The position numbers and the translations under genes are program-made. The notes below the pieces were generated by a model that was given only the letters and a program-made list of their open reading frames with translations, made no database searches and had not been told where the DNA came from. This document shows, one piece after another, positions 10,883 to 19,666 of a stretch of DNA of 64,000 nucleotides. The first letter of the stretch is position 1. Each line of letters opens with the position of its first letter. This DNA is from Neisseria sp. GTDB lineage: Bacteria > Pseudomonadota > Gammaproteobacteria > Burkholderiales > Neisseriaceae. Where the stretch lies: NCBI RefSeq assembly GCF_030530745.1, contig NZ_JAUMUI010000003.1, positions 1 to 64,000 on the forward strand, read 5' to 3'.

Positions 10883-11253
10883 AACCATGCTCCTATTACC
10901 ACAGTTAATACCAAAGCTGCCGCGAAAACTGCTTTTGCAGTCGCACGGGCGGTTTGAAGTTCCAAACCTTTATGCGCATCCAAAAGCAAAAAGCGGATAC
11001 CGGCCAAAGAGTGGTGCAGATATGCCCACAACAAGCCGATCAGAATCAGTTTGACCAAAGGGTTCGACACCACGGAGCGGTAGGTTTCAAATGCGGCCTC
11101 GCGGCTCAAAGTACCGGCCAAAAAATACAACAGCAAAGGCAGGCTCACAAAAAGAATGACCCCGCTGATGCGGTGCAGAATGGAAACAATCCCGGGTATC
11201 GGCAACCTGATATTGGGGATTTCTAGGAATACAGGGCGCTGCTTCGTCTGCAT
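10876..11253 (-). CDS. sdhC: Succinate dehydrogenase cytochrome b556 subunit
   Basis: This 125-residue membrane subunit has the typical RPVFLEIPNIRLPIPGIVSILHR-like N-terminus (broken here for length: RPVFLEI, then ISILHRISG-type motif) and three hydrophobic helices; the haem-ligand histidine lies in YLHHSLAGIR. ATG 11253 has GAGGA eight bases upstream and is preferred over an in-frame GTG at 11271. It is the first gene of the sdhCDABE operon and is read away from mdh. Confidence 0.93.
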   Translation of the reverse strand: MQTKQRPVFLEIPNIRLPIPGIVSILHRISGVILFVSLPLLLYFLAGTLSREAAFETYRSVVSNPLVKLILIGLLWAYLHHSLAGIRFLLLDAHKGLELQTARATAKAVFAAALVLTVVIGAWLW

Positions 11254-11810
11254 TTCAATATCCTCTTTCACAGAACTCTCAAAAACTCAAAACCCAGCAG
11301 CCCTCAGCTTTTTGCTGAAACCGGCTACATGAAACTACGATACAGCGTAATTTACATGGTTTACCCCCTGTTGGCTAGCCCCGCAAGATAGTTTTTTAAT
11401 AAAATTTAACAGCCTGTTTTAAGAAATATCTGTTTTAAAGGGACTTAAACAGAGAAAATTTCATTCCTTTCTGTTTTTACCCGTATCCAATCTTTTGTAA
11501 TGGCTGATAATCAGGCATTAAAATGGCAATTGTGCCGCCTGTCGGCAAAATAGTTTCATACGATTACAAAATCCTGTTGCCCCCTTAGATAATTTTGGTA
11601 TGATACCGCCTGAACCGGATAACGGAATACATGTGCCCTTAAAGAACCGAGCAACTGCCTGTATCTCAGCCGTAAATGATTTTTCCGTATATCCGCCAAC
11701 TGCGTTTTGGTGTTCAATTATTTCAGGCTGACCACTAAATGAAGGCCGTCTGAAAACCGGCTGCCAAACGCCGTTTTCACCACCCACAGATCACCTAGGA
11801 GAATTTTGGT
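11254..11810. other. Divergent sdhC-mdh intergenic region
   Basis: About 557 bases without a convincing gene. It is AT-rich in the middle, holds one DUS near 11743, and must contain the promoters of the sdh operon (leftward) and mdh (rightward). A short open frame on the minus strand (11518-11787) runs through the DUS and lacks coding character. Confidence 0.6.
11577..11604 (+). promoter_or_regulatory. Candidate sigma-70 promoter for mdh
   Basis: TTGCCC and TATGAT are separated by 16 bases. TGG immediately before the -10 hexamer makes it an extended -10 type. It would give a leader of about 200 bases before the mdh ATG. This is inferred from sequence only. Confidence 0.35.
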
Positions 11811-12791
11811 ATGAAATCACCCGTTCGTGTTGCAGTAACCGGCGCCGCCGGCCAAATCGGTTATGCTTTACTGTTCCGCATCGCCAGCGGCGAAATGCTG
11901 GGTAAAGACCAGCCCGTTATTCTGCAGCTGCTGGATTTGCCACAGGCTCAAAATGCCGTAAAGGGCGTTATGATGGAGCTTCAGGACTGTGCGTTTCCGC
12001 TCTTGGCCGGTATGTTCACTACCGATGACCCCGAGGTTGCATTTAAAGATGCCCAAGTTGCCATTCTGGTTGGTTCGCGCCCCCGCAGCAAAGGTATGGA
12101 ACGTGCCGATTTGCTGTTGGCCAATGCCGAAATCTTTACCAAGCAAGGCGCTGCTTTGAATAAAGTGGCCGACCGCAACGTCAAAGTATTGGTTGTGGGC
12201 AATCCGGCCAATACCAATGCCTATATCGCTATGAAATCGGCTCCCGATCTTCCTGCCAAAAATTTTACCGCCATGCTGCGCCTCGACCACAACCGCGCCT
12301 TGAGCCAAATCGCAGAAAAAACCGGCAAACCGGTTTCGGCCATTGAAAAATTGTGCGTATGGGGCAATCATTCGCCCACCATGTATGCCGATTACCGTTT
12401 CGCCACCATCAACGGCGACAGCGTTAAGGATATGATTAACGACCAAGCTTGGAATGCCGATGTATTTCTGCCTACCGTAGGCAAGCGCGGCGCGGCCATT
12501 ATTGAAGCACGCGGCCTCTCTTCCGCCGCCTCCGCCGCCAATGCCGCTATCGACCACATCCGCGACTGGGTATTGGGCACCAACGGCAAGTGGGTAACCA
12601 TGGGTATTCCGTCTGACGGCTCTTACGGTATTCCCGAAGGCACCATGTTCGGCTTCCCCGTAACTTGCGAAAACGGCGAATACAAATTGGTTGAAGGTTT
12701 GGAAATCGACGATTTCAGCCGCGAACGCATCAACATCACCCTGAAAGAATTGGAAGAAGAAAAGGCCGGCGTTGCCCATCTGCTGTCTTAA
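11811..12791 (+). CDS. mdh: Malate dehydrogenase (NAD-dependent)
   Basis: This 326-residue cytoplasmic enzyme interconverts malate and oxaloacetate. The N-terminal NAD fold reads [13 protein letters not shown]. The catalytic pair is present: the Asp region [11 protein letters not shown] and the His in WGNHSPTMY. Substrate-binding arginines lie in [15 protein letters not shown]. It belongs to the proteobacterial type seen in Burkholderia-like organisms. ATG 11811 has TAGGAG nine bases upstream. It is divergent from the sdh operon, so it completes the TCA set here. Pathogenic neisseriae are recalled to rely on a malate:quinone oxidoreductase instead. Confidence 0.95.
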   Translation: MKSPVRVAVTGAAGQIGYALLFRIASGEMLGKDQPVILQLLDLPQAQNAVKGVMMELQDCAFPLLAGMFTTDDPEVAFKDAQVAILVGSRPRSKGMERADLLLANAEIFTKQGAALNKVADRNVKVLVVGNPANTNAYIAMKSAPDLPAKNFTAMLRLDHNRALSQIAEKTGKPVSAIEKLCVWGNHSPTMYADYRFATINGDSVKDMINDQAWNADVFLPTVGKRGAAIIEARGLSSAASAANAAIDHIRDWVLGTNGKWVTMGIPSDGSYGIPEGTMFGFPVTCENGEYKLVEGLEIDDFSRERINITLKELEEEKAGVAHLLS

Positions 12792-12828
12792 TCCTTTCCG
12801 GTTCAGTTTCTTCTTTCTATCCGACGAC

Positions 12829-12862
12829 AAGCCGCCTGAACTTTTACGGGCGGCTTTTTTAC
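12829..12862 (+). terminator. Rho-independent terminator after mdh
   Basis: GCCGCCTGAA and TTACGGGCGGC form an imperfect stem followed by a run of Ts, about 40 bases after the mdh stop. Confidence 0.55.
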
Positions 12863-12980
12863 AAAACACAATATGTTAAAACTTTACTCAATGTGCAAAC
12901 TGAAAACCGGGTCAGAGCCTTGTAAAATAAACAGTGAATCAGCACATAATAGATCCCGCTCAAATTTTCCTGAAAATACC

Positions 12981-13013
12981 GGGCCGTCTGAAAAACAACT
13001 TTTCAGACGGCCC
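12981..13013. terminator. Inverted DUS pair, convergent terminator
   Basis: GGGCCGTCTGAAAA pairs with TTTTCAGACGGCCC (14-bp perfect stem, five-base loop) between the convergent mdh and cytochrome b561 genes. It can serve both strands. Confidence 0.75.
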
Positions 13014-13045
13014 TTTGATAGTGTCCGGCTCTTAATCGGACTTCA

Positions 13046-13714
13046 TCACCCCGCTGGACCGGCAAACAGAACACACGCCACAACGGCGGCGGCAACGGCC
13101 AAAGCCGCCGCCAGTTTGCCGCCGCCGGCAAACGACAGCACAGGCAGTTTGCCCTCGATTGATTTGTAACCGGTGATCATGGGTTTAATCAGATCATGCT
13201 TTTTCAGAAATTTATAAATGAAAATCGTGGCAACGTGTATGCCGATTAACACCAGCAGCGCATTGAAAAAGGTAACGTGCACGGTGCGGAACGTGCCGCC
13301 CAAATCATCGCCTGCCAAACCGTTCAGATAACCGCTGTTGGTGAAGGTGTTTTCATCGTTGGCAAACAGGCCCGTCGTTACCTGAAACAGCAGCGCCGAC
13401 AGCAGCGCCAACACCATCAATGCGCCCAACGGGTTGTGGCCGGGCTGTTCGTTTTCGCTGATTTCACCTTTGAGATAGCGCACAATCTGCCCCGGCCCGC
13501 GCACGAAGTTGGCGAAGCGCGAGGTGTCGCTGCCCCACAAACCCCAGCAGATGCGGAACACAATCAGCCCCAATATCAGCAGCCCCACGCGCAAATGCCA
13601 TATCAAAAGGTTGCCGCCCGTTTCGGCGCTATACCACATAAAGGTAACTGCCGACACCAACGTCCAATGAAAAAGCCGCGTGGGCAAATCCCAAACTTTC
13701 AGTTTCTGCTTCAT
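13046..13714 (-). CDS. Cytochrome b561-type membrane protein
   Basis: This 222-residue protein resembles the b-type cytochrome subunit of Ni/Fe hydrogenase-like and CybB proteins. The start KVWDLPTRLFHW is the typical first-helix motif with a haem-ligand histidine. Further histidines in membrane helices (LIWHLRVGLL and LIGIHVATIFIY) could complete two haem sites. Four core helices are followed by a linker and an Ala/Val-rich fifth helix at the C-terminus. No cytochrome c or hydrogenase gene is adjacent, so its electron partner is unknown. Confidence 0.8.
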   Translation of the reverse strand: MKQKLKVWDLPTRLFHWTLVSAVTFMWYSAETGGNLLIWHLRVGLLILGLIVFRICWGLWGSDTSRFANFVRGPGQIVRYLKGEISENEQPGHNPLGALMVLALLSALLFQVTTGLFANDENTFTNSGYLNGLAGDDLGGTFRTVHVTFFNALLVLIGIHVATIFIYKFLKKHDLIKPMITGYKSIEGKLPVLSFAGGGKLAAALAVAAAVVACVLFAGPAG

Positions 13715-13748
13715 AATCCGCTTTCGTTCTTATATCATGGTTCGTGCC

Positions 13749-13790
13749 GTTTTCAGACGGCTCCGCGCTTCGCACAGGCCGTCTGAAAAC
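13749..13790. repeat. Inverted DUS pair in a divergent gap
   Basis: GTTTTCAGACGG and CCGTCTGAAAAC face each other across about 18 bases. The genes on either side are transcribed away from it, so here the pair cannot end either one and is more likely kept as an uptake sequence. Confidence 0.6.
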
Positions 13791-13825
13791 TTTTTGCGAT
13801 TGTAATAGATTTACGCACAGGAATC

Positions 13826-14731
13826 ATGATGTTTTCCAGCCCTTACCAAAGTAAACACTTCGCCGCCCAGTTGGAAACAGCCGCCCTCTTCCCGCAGCTT
13901 TTCGTGCCGCGCACGGCCGAGAGCCATAAAGGCACGCACGGCACGCTGGCGGTTATCGGCGGCGCGGCGGGCATGAGCGGCGCCGTGATTCTGGCCGCCG
14001 TGGCCGCCATTTATAACGGCTGCGGCAAAGTGTGGGCGGGTTTCAACCAAAGCGCCCTGCCGCTGCCCGTTATTCCCGAGCGCCCCGAAATCATGCTTGC
14101 CACTGCGCCCGAGCTGCAAAAACGCGGCGACATCAGCGCCTGGGTGATCGGCTGCGGTTTGGATGTGTGTGCAAACGCCCTTGCCGTGCTGCACACCCGG
14201 CTACAGCTTGCCGACGGCAGCCCGCTGCTGCTTGATGCCGACGCCCTCACCCTGCTGGCCCGCCACCCCGAAGTAGCCGCCCGGGCAGGCAAACGCGGCA
14301 ATCTGATTCTCACGCCCCACCCCGCCGAAGCCGCCCGCCTGCTCGGCACCGCCACCGCCGAAGTGCAGGCAGACCGCGAACACGCCGCCGCCCGCATCAG
14401 CCGCCTGTTTAACGCTTACACCGTGCTCAAAGGCCGCCACACGTTGGTGTGCGCCCCAAACGGCAGCCTGCTTCACACCAACCGCAGCGGCAACCCCGGC
14501 TTGGCGGCTGCCGGCAGCGGCGATGTGTTGAGCGGCATCATCGGCAGCCTGCTGGCGCAAGGCATTGTGCCTGAACAAGCCGTTTGCGGGGGCGTGTGGC
14601 TGCATGGTGCCGCCGCCGATGTGTTGAAAGATTCCGAAACCGGCGAAACCGGCATGCTTTCCGGCGAACTCGCCCCCGCCGCCCGCTGGCTGCGCAACCG
14701 CATCACCGGAGCCTTACACCCCAACGGCTGA
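13826..14731 (+). CDS. nnrD: ADP-dependent NAD(P)H-hydrate dehydratase
   Basis: The 301-residue repair enzyme dehydrates damaged NADHX/NADPHX at the expense of ADP. It has the ribokinase-like fold with GTLAVIGGAAGMSGA near the N-terminus, LTPHPAEAARLLG in the middle and the signature AAAGSGDVLSGIIGSLLAQG near residues 228-247. The usual N-terminal epimerase domain (NnrE) is absent, so this is a single-domain form. ATG 13826 and ATG 13829 are both possible; the second has better spacing from AGGA. Confidence 0.9.
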   Translation: MMFSSPYQSKHFAAQLETAALFPQLFVPRTAESHKGTHGTLAVIGGAAGMSGAVILAAVAAIYNGCGKVWAGFNQSALPLPVIPERPEIMLATAPELQKRGDISAWVIGCGLDVCANALAVLHTRLQLADGSPLLLDADALTLLARHPEVAARAGKRGNLILTPHPAEAARLLGTATAEVQADREHAAARISRLFNAYTVLKGRHTLVCAPNGSLLHTNRSGNPGLAAAGSGDVLSGIIGSLLAQGIVPEQAVCGGVWLHGAAADVLKDSETGETGMLSGELAPAARWLRNRITGALHPNG

Positions 14732-14746
14732 AGCCGCATGATGCTC

Positions 14747-14777
14747 AGGCCGTCTGAAAATATTTTTCAGACGGCCT
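14747..14777. terminator. DUS hairpin after nnrD
   Basis: AGGCCGTCTGAAAA and TTTTTCAGACGGCCT form a compact stem-loop 16 bases after the nnrD stop. Confidence 0.7.
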
Positions 14778-14901
14778 CACAACCTTTAATCTTGATTTTT
14801 AGGCAAAAGCAACGGTTTTTTACCGTGCCGGCAGTTTGCGCTGCCGCAAAATTTTAATAAAATCGCGGTTTTGATATTTTCAGGCAACCGAAAACAACAA
14901 C

Positions 14902-15783
14902 ATGGGCTTCAAACTCACCCCTATCGACGTGGCCGACAACATCAGCCGCGAAGAATTCCGAGAAAAATACCTCAAACCGCGCCGCCCGCTTGTGATCAGA
15001 AACATGAGCAAAAGCTGGCCGGCTTATGAAAAATGGTCGCTCGACTACATGAAAGAAGCCGTCGGCGACATCACCGTGCCGCTTTACGACAGCAGCAAAG
15101 CCGACCCCGCCGCACCGATTAACGCCGCCAGTGCCGAAATGAAGTTCGGCGACTATATCGACTTAATCAAACGCGAGCCTACCGACCTGCGCATTTTCCT
15201 GTTCGACCCCATCAAACACGCCCCCTCCCTGCTCAACGATTATGTGTCCCCTAAAGACCTGATGGGCGGCTTTCTCGACAAATACCCAACCATGTTTTTC
15301 GGCGGCATAGGTTCCGAAACCTTTCTGCACTACGATATCGACATGGCGCATATCTTCCACACCCATTTCGGCCGCAAACACATTATTTTGTTCGACTACA
15401 AATGGAAAGAGCGGCTCTACCAAATCCCGTTCGCCACCTACGCGCTCGAAGACTACAGCGTAGAAGCCCCAGACACCGCCCGCTTCCCCGCACTCGAAGG
15501 TGTGGAAGGCATAGAATGCTACCTCGAATACGGCGACACCTTATTCATGCCCACCGGCTGGTGGCACTGGATGAAATACCTCGACGGCTCATTTTCCCTC
15601 TCCCTGCGCGCATGGGACGAAAGCTGGGCGGTCAAAGCCCGCAGCGTGTGGAACCTCACCGTGCAGCGCAAATTCGACAACTTCATGAAAGCGCGCTACC
15701 GCCAACGCTATATGGGCTGGAAAGAGCAACTCGCCGTCAAACGCGCCGACAAAGCCCTAACAAAAGGACTGCCGCGCCGCTGA
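14902..15783 (+). CDS. Cupin_8 / JmjC-like 2-oxoglutarate oxygenase family protein
   Basis: The 293-residue protein has the features of cupin-like domain (Cupin_8) proteins. RRPLVIRNMSKSWPAYEKW near residues 28-46 is the usual entry motif. The Fe(II) site HxD is seen in FLHYDIDMAHIFH, with the second histidine in PTGWWHWMKYL. A FGRKHIILFDY strand fits the double-stranded beta-helix. Such proteins hydroxylate proteins or small molecules using Fe(II), 2-oxoglutarate and O2; the substrate is not predictable. It stands alone between DUS hairpins. Confidence 0.8.
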   Translation: MGFKLTPIDVADNISREEFREKYLKPRRPLVIRNMSKSWPAYEKWSLDYMKEAVGDITVPLYDSSKADPAAPINAASAEMKFGDYIDLIKREPTDLRIFLFDPIKHAPSLLNDYVSPKDLMGGFLDKYPTMFFGGIGSETFLHYDIDMAHIFHTHFGRKHIILFDYKWKERLYQIPFATYALEDYSVEAPDTARFPALEGVEGIECYLEYGDTLFMPTGWWHWMKYLDGSFSLSLRAWDESWAVKARSVWNLTVQRKFDNFMKARYRQRYMGWKEQLAVKRADKALTKGLPRR

Positions 15784-15811
15784 CAACATCGCAGCAGGCG
15801 CAATGCAATAT

Positions 15812-15854
15812 CAGGCCGTCTGAAAACCCCGCCGGCAACTTTTCAGACGGCCTG
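15812..15854. terminator. DUS hairpin after the cupin gene
   Basis: CAGGCCGTCTGAAAA pairs with TTTTCAGACGGCCTG around a short GC-rich loop, about 28 bases after the stop. Confidence 0.7.
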
Positions 15855-15952
15855 CCGTTTATTAATTACTTATTGCACAGAAAAACATTTCCACACAAAC
15901 CCAAACGCGCCGGCAGACACTAAATCAAGTTACCACAGGCTAAGGAGCCTCC

Positions 15953-16483
15953 ATGCCCGATATCCGCCCCATCCTGCGCGCCGCCGCACTCGCCGCCGCC
16001 GCTTTCGCCCTCGCCTCGTGCGGCAGTACCTCTTCGCCGCGCAGCAAACCCAAAACCCACGCCGCCAAAAGCGTGCAGCCCGTGCGCATCAAACACATCA
16101 GCCAACAGGAAGGCGGCCGCGAGCTGATTCTGCAAAGCATGGATTTGGTCGGCACCCCCTACCGCTGGGGCGGTACCACCGAAAACGGCTTCGATTGCAG
16201 CGGTATGATCCAATACCTCTACAAAAACGCCCTCAACGTCAACATCCCCCGTACCTCGCGCCAAATGGCCGAAGCCAGCAGAAAAATCAGCCCGAAAAAG
16301 CTCAAAAGCGGCGACTTGGTGTTTTTCAACACCTCCGGCCGCGGCATCTCCCATGTGGGACTGTATATCGGCAACGGCGAATTCATCCACGCCCCGCGCT
16401 CGGGCAGTACCGTTCGCACCGAGCGGCTCGACAAACCTTATTACGCCCAACGCTTTGTAAAAGCCGGCACGTTTTTCGATTAA
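15953..16483 (+). CDS. NlpC/P60 family lipoprotein, probable peptidoglycan endopeptidase
   Basis: The 176-residue protein has a signal peptide ending in a lipobox (LASC, Cys at about residue 23), so it is anchored as a lipoprotein. The catalytic domain has Cys in GFDCSGMIQYLY, the first His in ISHVGLYIGNGEF and a following His in FIHAPRSG, as in DL-endopeptidases that cut between D-Glu and diamino acid. TPYRWGGTTENG is the family entry motif. Length is typical of small NlpC/Spr-type enzymes. It likely trims cell-wall cross-bridges. Confidence 0.9.
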   Translation: MPDIRPILRAAALAAAAFALASCGSTSSPRSKPKTHAAKSVQPVRIKHISQQEGGRELILQSMDLVGTPYRWGGTTENGFDCSGMIQYLYKNALNVNIPRTSRQMAEASRKISPKKLKSGDLVFFNTSGRGISHVGLYIGNGEFIHAPRSGSTVRTERLDKPYYAQRFVKAGTFFD

Positions 16484-16495
16484 GCACGGCAGTAA

Positions 16496-16533
16496 AAAGC
16501 AGGCCGTCTGAAACGTTTCAGACGGCCTGCTTT
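16496..16533. terminator. Perfect DUS palindrome, convergent terminator
   Basis: AAAGCAGGCCGTCTGAAAC is followed directly by its reverse complement, giving a 38-base perfect palindrome that ends in Ts on both strands. It lies between the convergent NlpC gene and the sulfate-binding protein gene. Confidence 0.8.
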
Positions 16534-16561
16534 ATTTTCTAGGTTACGGTAAAAAATTCTG

Positions 16562-17608
16562 TTATTTCTTTACTGACAACTGGTCAACCACGCCGCCGTC
16601 GGCAAAGTATTTCTTCATAATTTCCTCCCACGGGCCGAATACATCGTTGGGTTTGAAGGTTTCGACGGCGGGAAAATCGGCCTTATACTTTTCAAGAACC
16701 GCCGCATTGCGCGGGCGCAGGTAGAATTTGGCGGCCAATTCCTGCGCCGGTTCGCTCCACAAATAGTTCAGGTATTCGGCAGCCGCCGCTTCGGTGCCTT
16801 TTTTCTCCGCCACGCTGTCCGCCACGGCCACGGGGCTTTCCGACAGAATGGTGTAGCTCGGATACACGATTTCAAACTGGCCGGGCGCCAGCACGCGGCT
16901 CACGTGGTTGGCTTCGTTTTCAAAGGTAATCAGCACATCGCCGATGTTGCGCTGGGTGAACGTGGTGGTGGCCGCTCGGCCGCCGTTTTCAAACACGGGG
17001 GCGTTTTTCAGCAGCTTGGCGGTAAACTCTTTGGCTTTGGCTTCGTCGCCGTTATTGGCTTTGAGCGCGTAACCGAACGCGCCAAGAAAGGCATAGCGGC
17101 CGTTGCCGCTGGTTTTCGGGTTGGCAATCACGATTTGCAGGTTGTCTTTGGCCAAATCCGCCCAATCGCGAACCTGTTTGGGGTTGCCTTTGCGCACGAG
17201 GAATACGGTGGTGCTGGTGAACGGCACGGCATTATCGGGCAGGCGGCTGCGCCAGTCGGCCTTCACCAGCCCTTTTTTCTCCAACAGCTCGATGTCGGAT
17301 GTTTGGTTCATGGTAACCACATCGGCCTGTAAGCCGTTGGCTACTGCCAGCGCCTGTTTGCTCGAGCCGCCGTGCGACTGCTGCACGCTGATTTCGGCGC
17401 CCGGGTGTTTGGCTTGATATTCTTTGATAAACAGAGGGTTGTATTCTTTATAAAAATCGCGTGCCACATCGTAAGACACGTTCAGAAGCTTGATGCCGTT
17501 GCCGGGGGCGGGTGCGGCAGATTTATCTTCGACCTTCGGCGAACAAGCCGACAGGGCCAGGGCGGTGCCGAACAGGGCGGCGAAAGAAAACAGGCGGGTT
17601 GCGGTCAT
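16562..17608 (-). CDS. sbp: Sulfate-binding protein of an ABC transporter
   Basis: This 348-residue export protein binds sulfate (or thiosulfate) and delivers it to a CysTWA-type permease. The N-terminus ends in LSAC (Cys at about residue 22), so it is probably lipidated instead of freely periplasmic. LLNVSYDVARDFYKEYN and the block SHGGSSKQALAVANGLQADV are characteristic of Sbp/CysP, as is NPKTSGNGRYAFLGAFGYAL. No permease or ATPase gene is adjacent, so the rest of the transporter must be elsewhere. Confidence 0.93.
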   Translation of the reverse strand: MTATRLFSFAALFGTALALSACSPKVEDKSAAPAPGNGIKLLNVSYDVARDFYKEYNPLFIKEYQAKHPGAEISVQQSHGGSSKQALAVANGLQADVVTMNQTSDIELLEKKGLVKADWRSRLPDNAVPFTSTTVFLVRKGNPKQVRDWADLAKDNLQIVIANPKTSGNGRYAFLGAFGYALKANNGDEAKAKEFTAKLLKNAPVFENGGRAATTTFTQRNIGDVLITFENEANHVSRVLAPGQFEIVYPSYTILSESPVAVADSVAEKKGTEAAAAEYLNYLWSEPAQELAAKFYLRPRNAAVLEKYKADFPAVETFKPNDVFGPWEEIMKKYFADGGVVDQLSVKK

Positions 17609-17730
17609 AACGGTTCCTTAGCGGGAATATTAACGGTGCTACTTTATACAGGCCGTCTGAAAAAAGGAAAGAATGCTTGGTTTTATGTTTGTTGTATTTG
17701 GTTATATAGCCGAGACCTCGGCAAAACTAC

Positions 17731-17797
17731 CTTAAGGCCGTCTGAAAGCCCGAACGCCGCAATTTCTGCGGAGCTTGGGTTTTCAGACGGCCTTAAG
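17731..17797. terminator. DUS inverted repeat after the sucrose phosphorylase gene
   Basis: CTTAAGGCCGTCTGAAA and TTTCAGACGGCCTTAAG are perfect inverted arms of 17 bases around a loop that holds its own small stem (CCGCAATTTCTGCGG). It lies just after the gtfA stop on the minus strand and should stop read-through to sbp. Confidence 0.7.
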
Positions 17798-17810
17798 GCT
17801 GCCGTATTGC

Positions 17811-19259
17811 TTACAGCGTGATTTCTTTACTCTCGCCGTTCACGGTTTCGGTGATGGTGAAGGTTTTACCGCCGGTGTCGGCAACCAGCTTAGCCGATAC
17901 GCCTGCGGCGGCATTGTTCCACACGATTTCCAGCTCTTTTTCGCCCAACGCTTTCACAGAGAACTCGCCGTCGAAGGCTTTGGAAGTGTTACGGAATTTC
18001 AGCAGGTTGAAAAGCTGCTGCACCACGGGGCGTTTCACGGTTTCGTCGATTTCGGCCAAGGAATAGTAGTGGCGGTTGATGTTGCGGCCTTCTTTGGTTT
18101 TTTCCAAAAGCTCGATGTCGTTTTCGCCGGCGAGCAGGCCCACATAATAGATTTGCGGGATACCGGGGGCAAAGCATTGCAGCACGCGTGCCAGCATATA
18201 GGCTTGGTCGTTGTTGCCCAAAGCCGAATAGTAGGTGCAGTTGATTTGGTAGATGTCCAAATTATTGTATTCGGCGCTGGAATATTTTTTCTTCACGTTG
18301 GCGCCTTGTGCGTAGAGGGCTTCGCGGGTGGCTTCGCACTCTTCGTCGGTCATCAGGTCTTTCACGTCCACCACGCCGATGCCGTCGTGGGTGTCGAGGG
18401 TAGTGAACTGTTTGCGCGGGCAGATTTCCATCCAATGCACGAGGCGGTCGACGCGGCCGCTGAACAGGGTGTGCAGCACCAGCATGGGCAATGCGAAATC
18501 GTAAACGTAATAATCGTGATCGGCGATTTTGAGCTGGATGGTGTAGTGCTCGTGGATTTCGGGCAGCACGGTAACGTTGTGCGCGTCGAGCACGTCGGTG
18601 CATTCTTTCAGGGTTTCCCAGATTTCCGGCTCCACGAAGAAGCAGTTGGTGCCGATTTTTTTGTTGGCATAGGCGAATGCGTCGAGGCGGATAATCGCCG
18701 CACCCTGTTTGCTCAGAAATTCAAGGTTGTCTTTGATGAATTTTTTGGTAACGGGGTGGGTAACGTCCAAATCGACCTGCTGCTCGTCGAAGGTGCACCA
18801 CACTTTTTCGCTGGTGCCGTCGGCAAACTCGGCCATACGGTAAGGCGCGCGGGGTTTGCGTTTGTAAATCAGGTCCACCTGCTCTTCGGTAGGCTCGCCA
18901 TTAGGCCAGAATTCTTTATAGCGGATAAACAGATTGCGCCATTCGGAACCGTCTTTCTTCTGTTGGAAGTCTTGGAAATAAGGCGATTGGGCAGAAATAT
19001 GGTTCACCATAAAATCGAACATCAGGTAGTAGTCTTCCGCCAGTGCGTTCACGTCTTCCCAGCCGCCGAATGCAGGGTCTACTTTGGTGTAGTCCATCGG
19101 TGCGAAACCGCGGTCGCCGGAAGACGGGAAAAACGGCAGGATATGCACGCCGCCGATCACGCCCTTCATGTGTTTTTCCAACACGTTTTTCAAATCTTTC
19201 AGATTGTTACCCAGGCTGTCGGCATAGGTAATCAACATGGCTTCGTTTTTCACTTGCAT
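17811..19259 (-). CDS. gtfA: Sucrose phosphorylase (GH13_18)
   Basis: The 482-residue protein cleaves sucrose with phosphate to glucose 1-phosphate and fructose. [37 protein letters not shown] and [13 protein letters not shown] are typical of GtfA. The retaining mechanism residues are present: nucleophile Asp in [10 protein letters not shown], acid/base Glu in [10 protein letters not shown], and the third acid in [13 protein letters not shown]. The best recalled relative is streptococcal GtfA, with nearly equal length. ATG 19259 has AGGAAG six bases upstream. No sucrose transporter or regulator is adjacent, so it may act on imported or internal sucrose, or in reverse. Transfer from another phylum is possible. 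Confidence 0.93.
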   Translation of the reverse strand: MQVKNEAMLITYADSLGNNLKDLKNVLEKHMKGVIGGVHILPFFPSSGDRGFAPMDYTKVDPAFGGWEDVNALAEDYYLMFDFMVNHISAQSPYFQDFQQKKDGSEWRNLFIRYKEFWPNGEPTEEQVDLIYKRKPRAPYRMAEFADGTSEKVWCTFDEQQVDLDVTHPVTKKFIKDNLEFLSKQGAAIIRLDAFAYANKKIGTNCFFVEPEIWETLKECTDVLDAHNVTVLPEIHEHYTIQLKIADHDYYVYDFALPMLVLHTLFSGRVDRLVHWMEICPRKQFTTLDTHDGIGVVDVKDLMTDEECEATREALYAQGANVKKKYSSAEYNNLDIYQINCTYYSALGNNDQAYMLARVLQCFAPGIPQIYYVGLLAGENDIELLEKTKEGRNINRHYYSLAEIDETVKRPVVQQLFNLLKFRNTSKAFDGEFSVKALGEKELEIVWNNAAAGVSAKLVADTGGKTFTITETVNGESKEITL

Positions 19260-19666
19260 GATTTTCTTCCTGTAGTCAAATATCGTTGGGTTGCGCTGTT
19301 TCCGCATCACGCCCTTTCGGCATGACACCGATGTCAGTTTTGCGGAACATCATATCAAACTCCCGCCATAAATCAATTAATTTATTGTAATGAAAGTGTT
19401 ATCCTGCAAGACTAATTGACATAAAACAAATTCAAGCTACATCTGCACAGCGCATCATAGGTTTGCATGTAATTTCATTCCCGATACGGCACAGGCCGTC
19501 TGAAATAATATTTCAGACGGCCTGACGCTTGCAAATCCGCCCGAACGGGGCTTTTTTTGTTACACTACGCGCCGCATTTTCAAACGGCCGCTCCGGTTTG
19601 GCAAAGGCCGTCTGAAAACGCGATGATTCTTAAGATTCCCGGCTCCACCTGCACACAACCGTATCC
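19260..19666. other. Divergent gtfA-norM intergenic region
   Basis: About 407 bases with no gene. It holds an inverted DUS pair (19492-19524) and a further DUS near 19607. Both flanking genes read outward, so their promoters should lie here. No operator was recognised. Confidence 0.6.
19492..19524. repeat. Inverted DUS pair in a divergent gap
   Basis: CAGGCCGTCTGAAAT and ATTTCAGACGGCCTG face each other around a few bases. It lies upstream of both neighbours, so a terminator role for them is unlikely. Confidence 0.65.

Noticed and set aside
11518-11787. A small minus-strand gene in the sdhC-mdh gap
   Set aside because: It starts in the mdh leader, runs through a DUS and has no signal or family features.
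17775-19325. A 516-codon open frame on the plus strand
   Set aside because: It is antisense to the sucrose phosphorylase gene over its whole length. The opposite strand encodes a complete enzyme with catalytic residues, so this is a frame shadow of GC-rich sequence.
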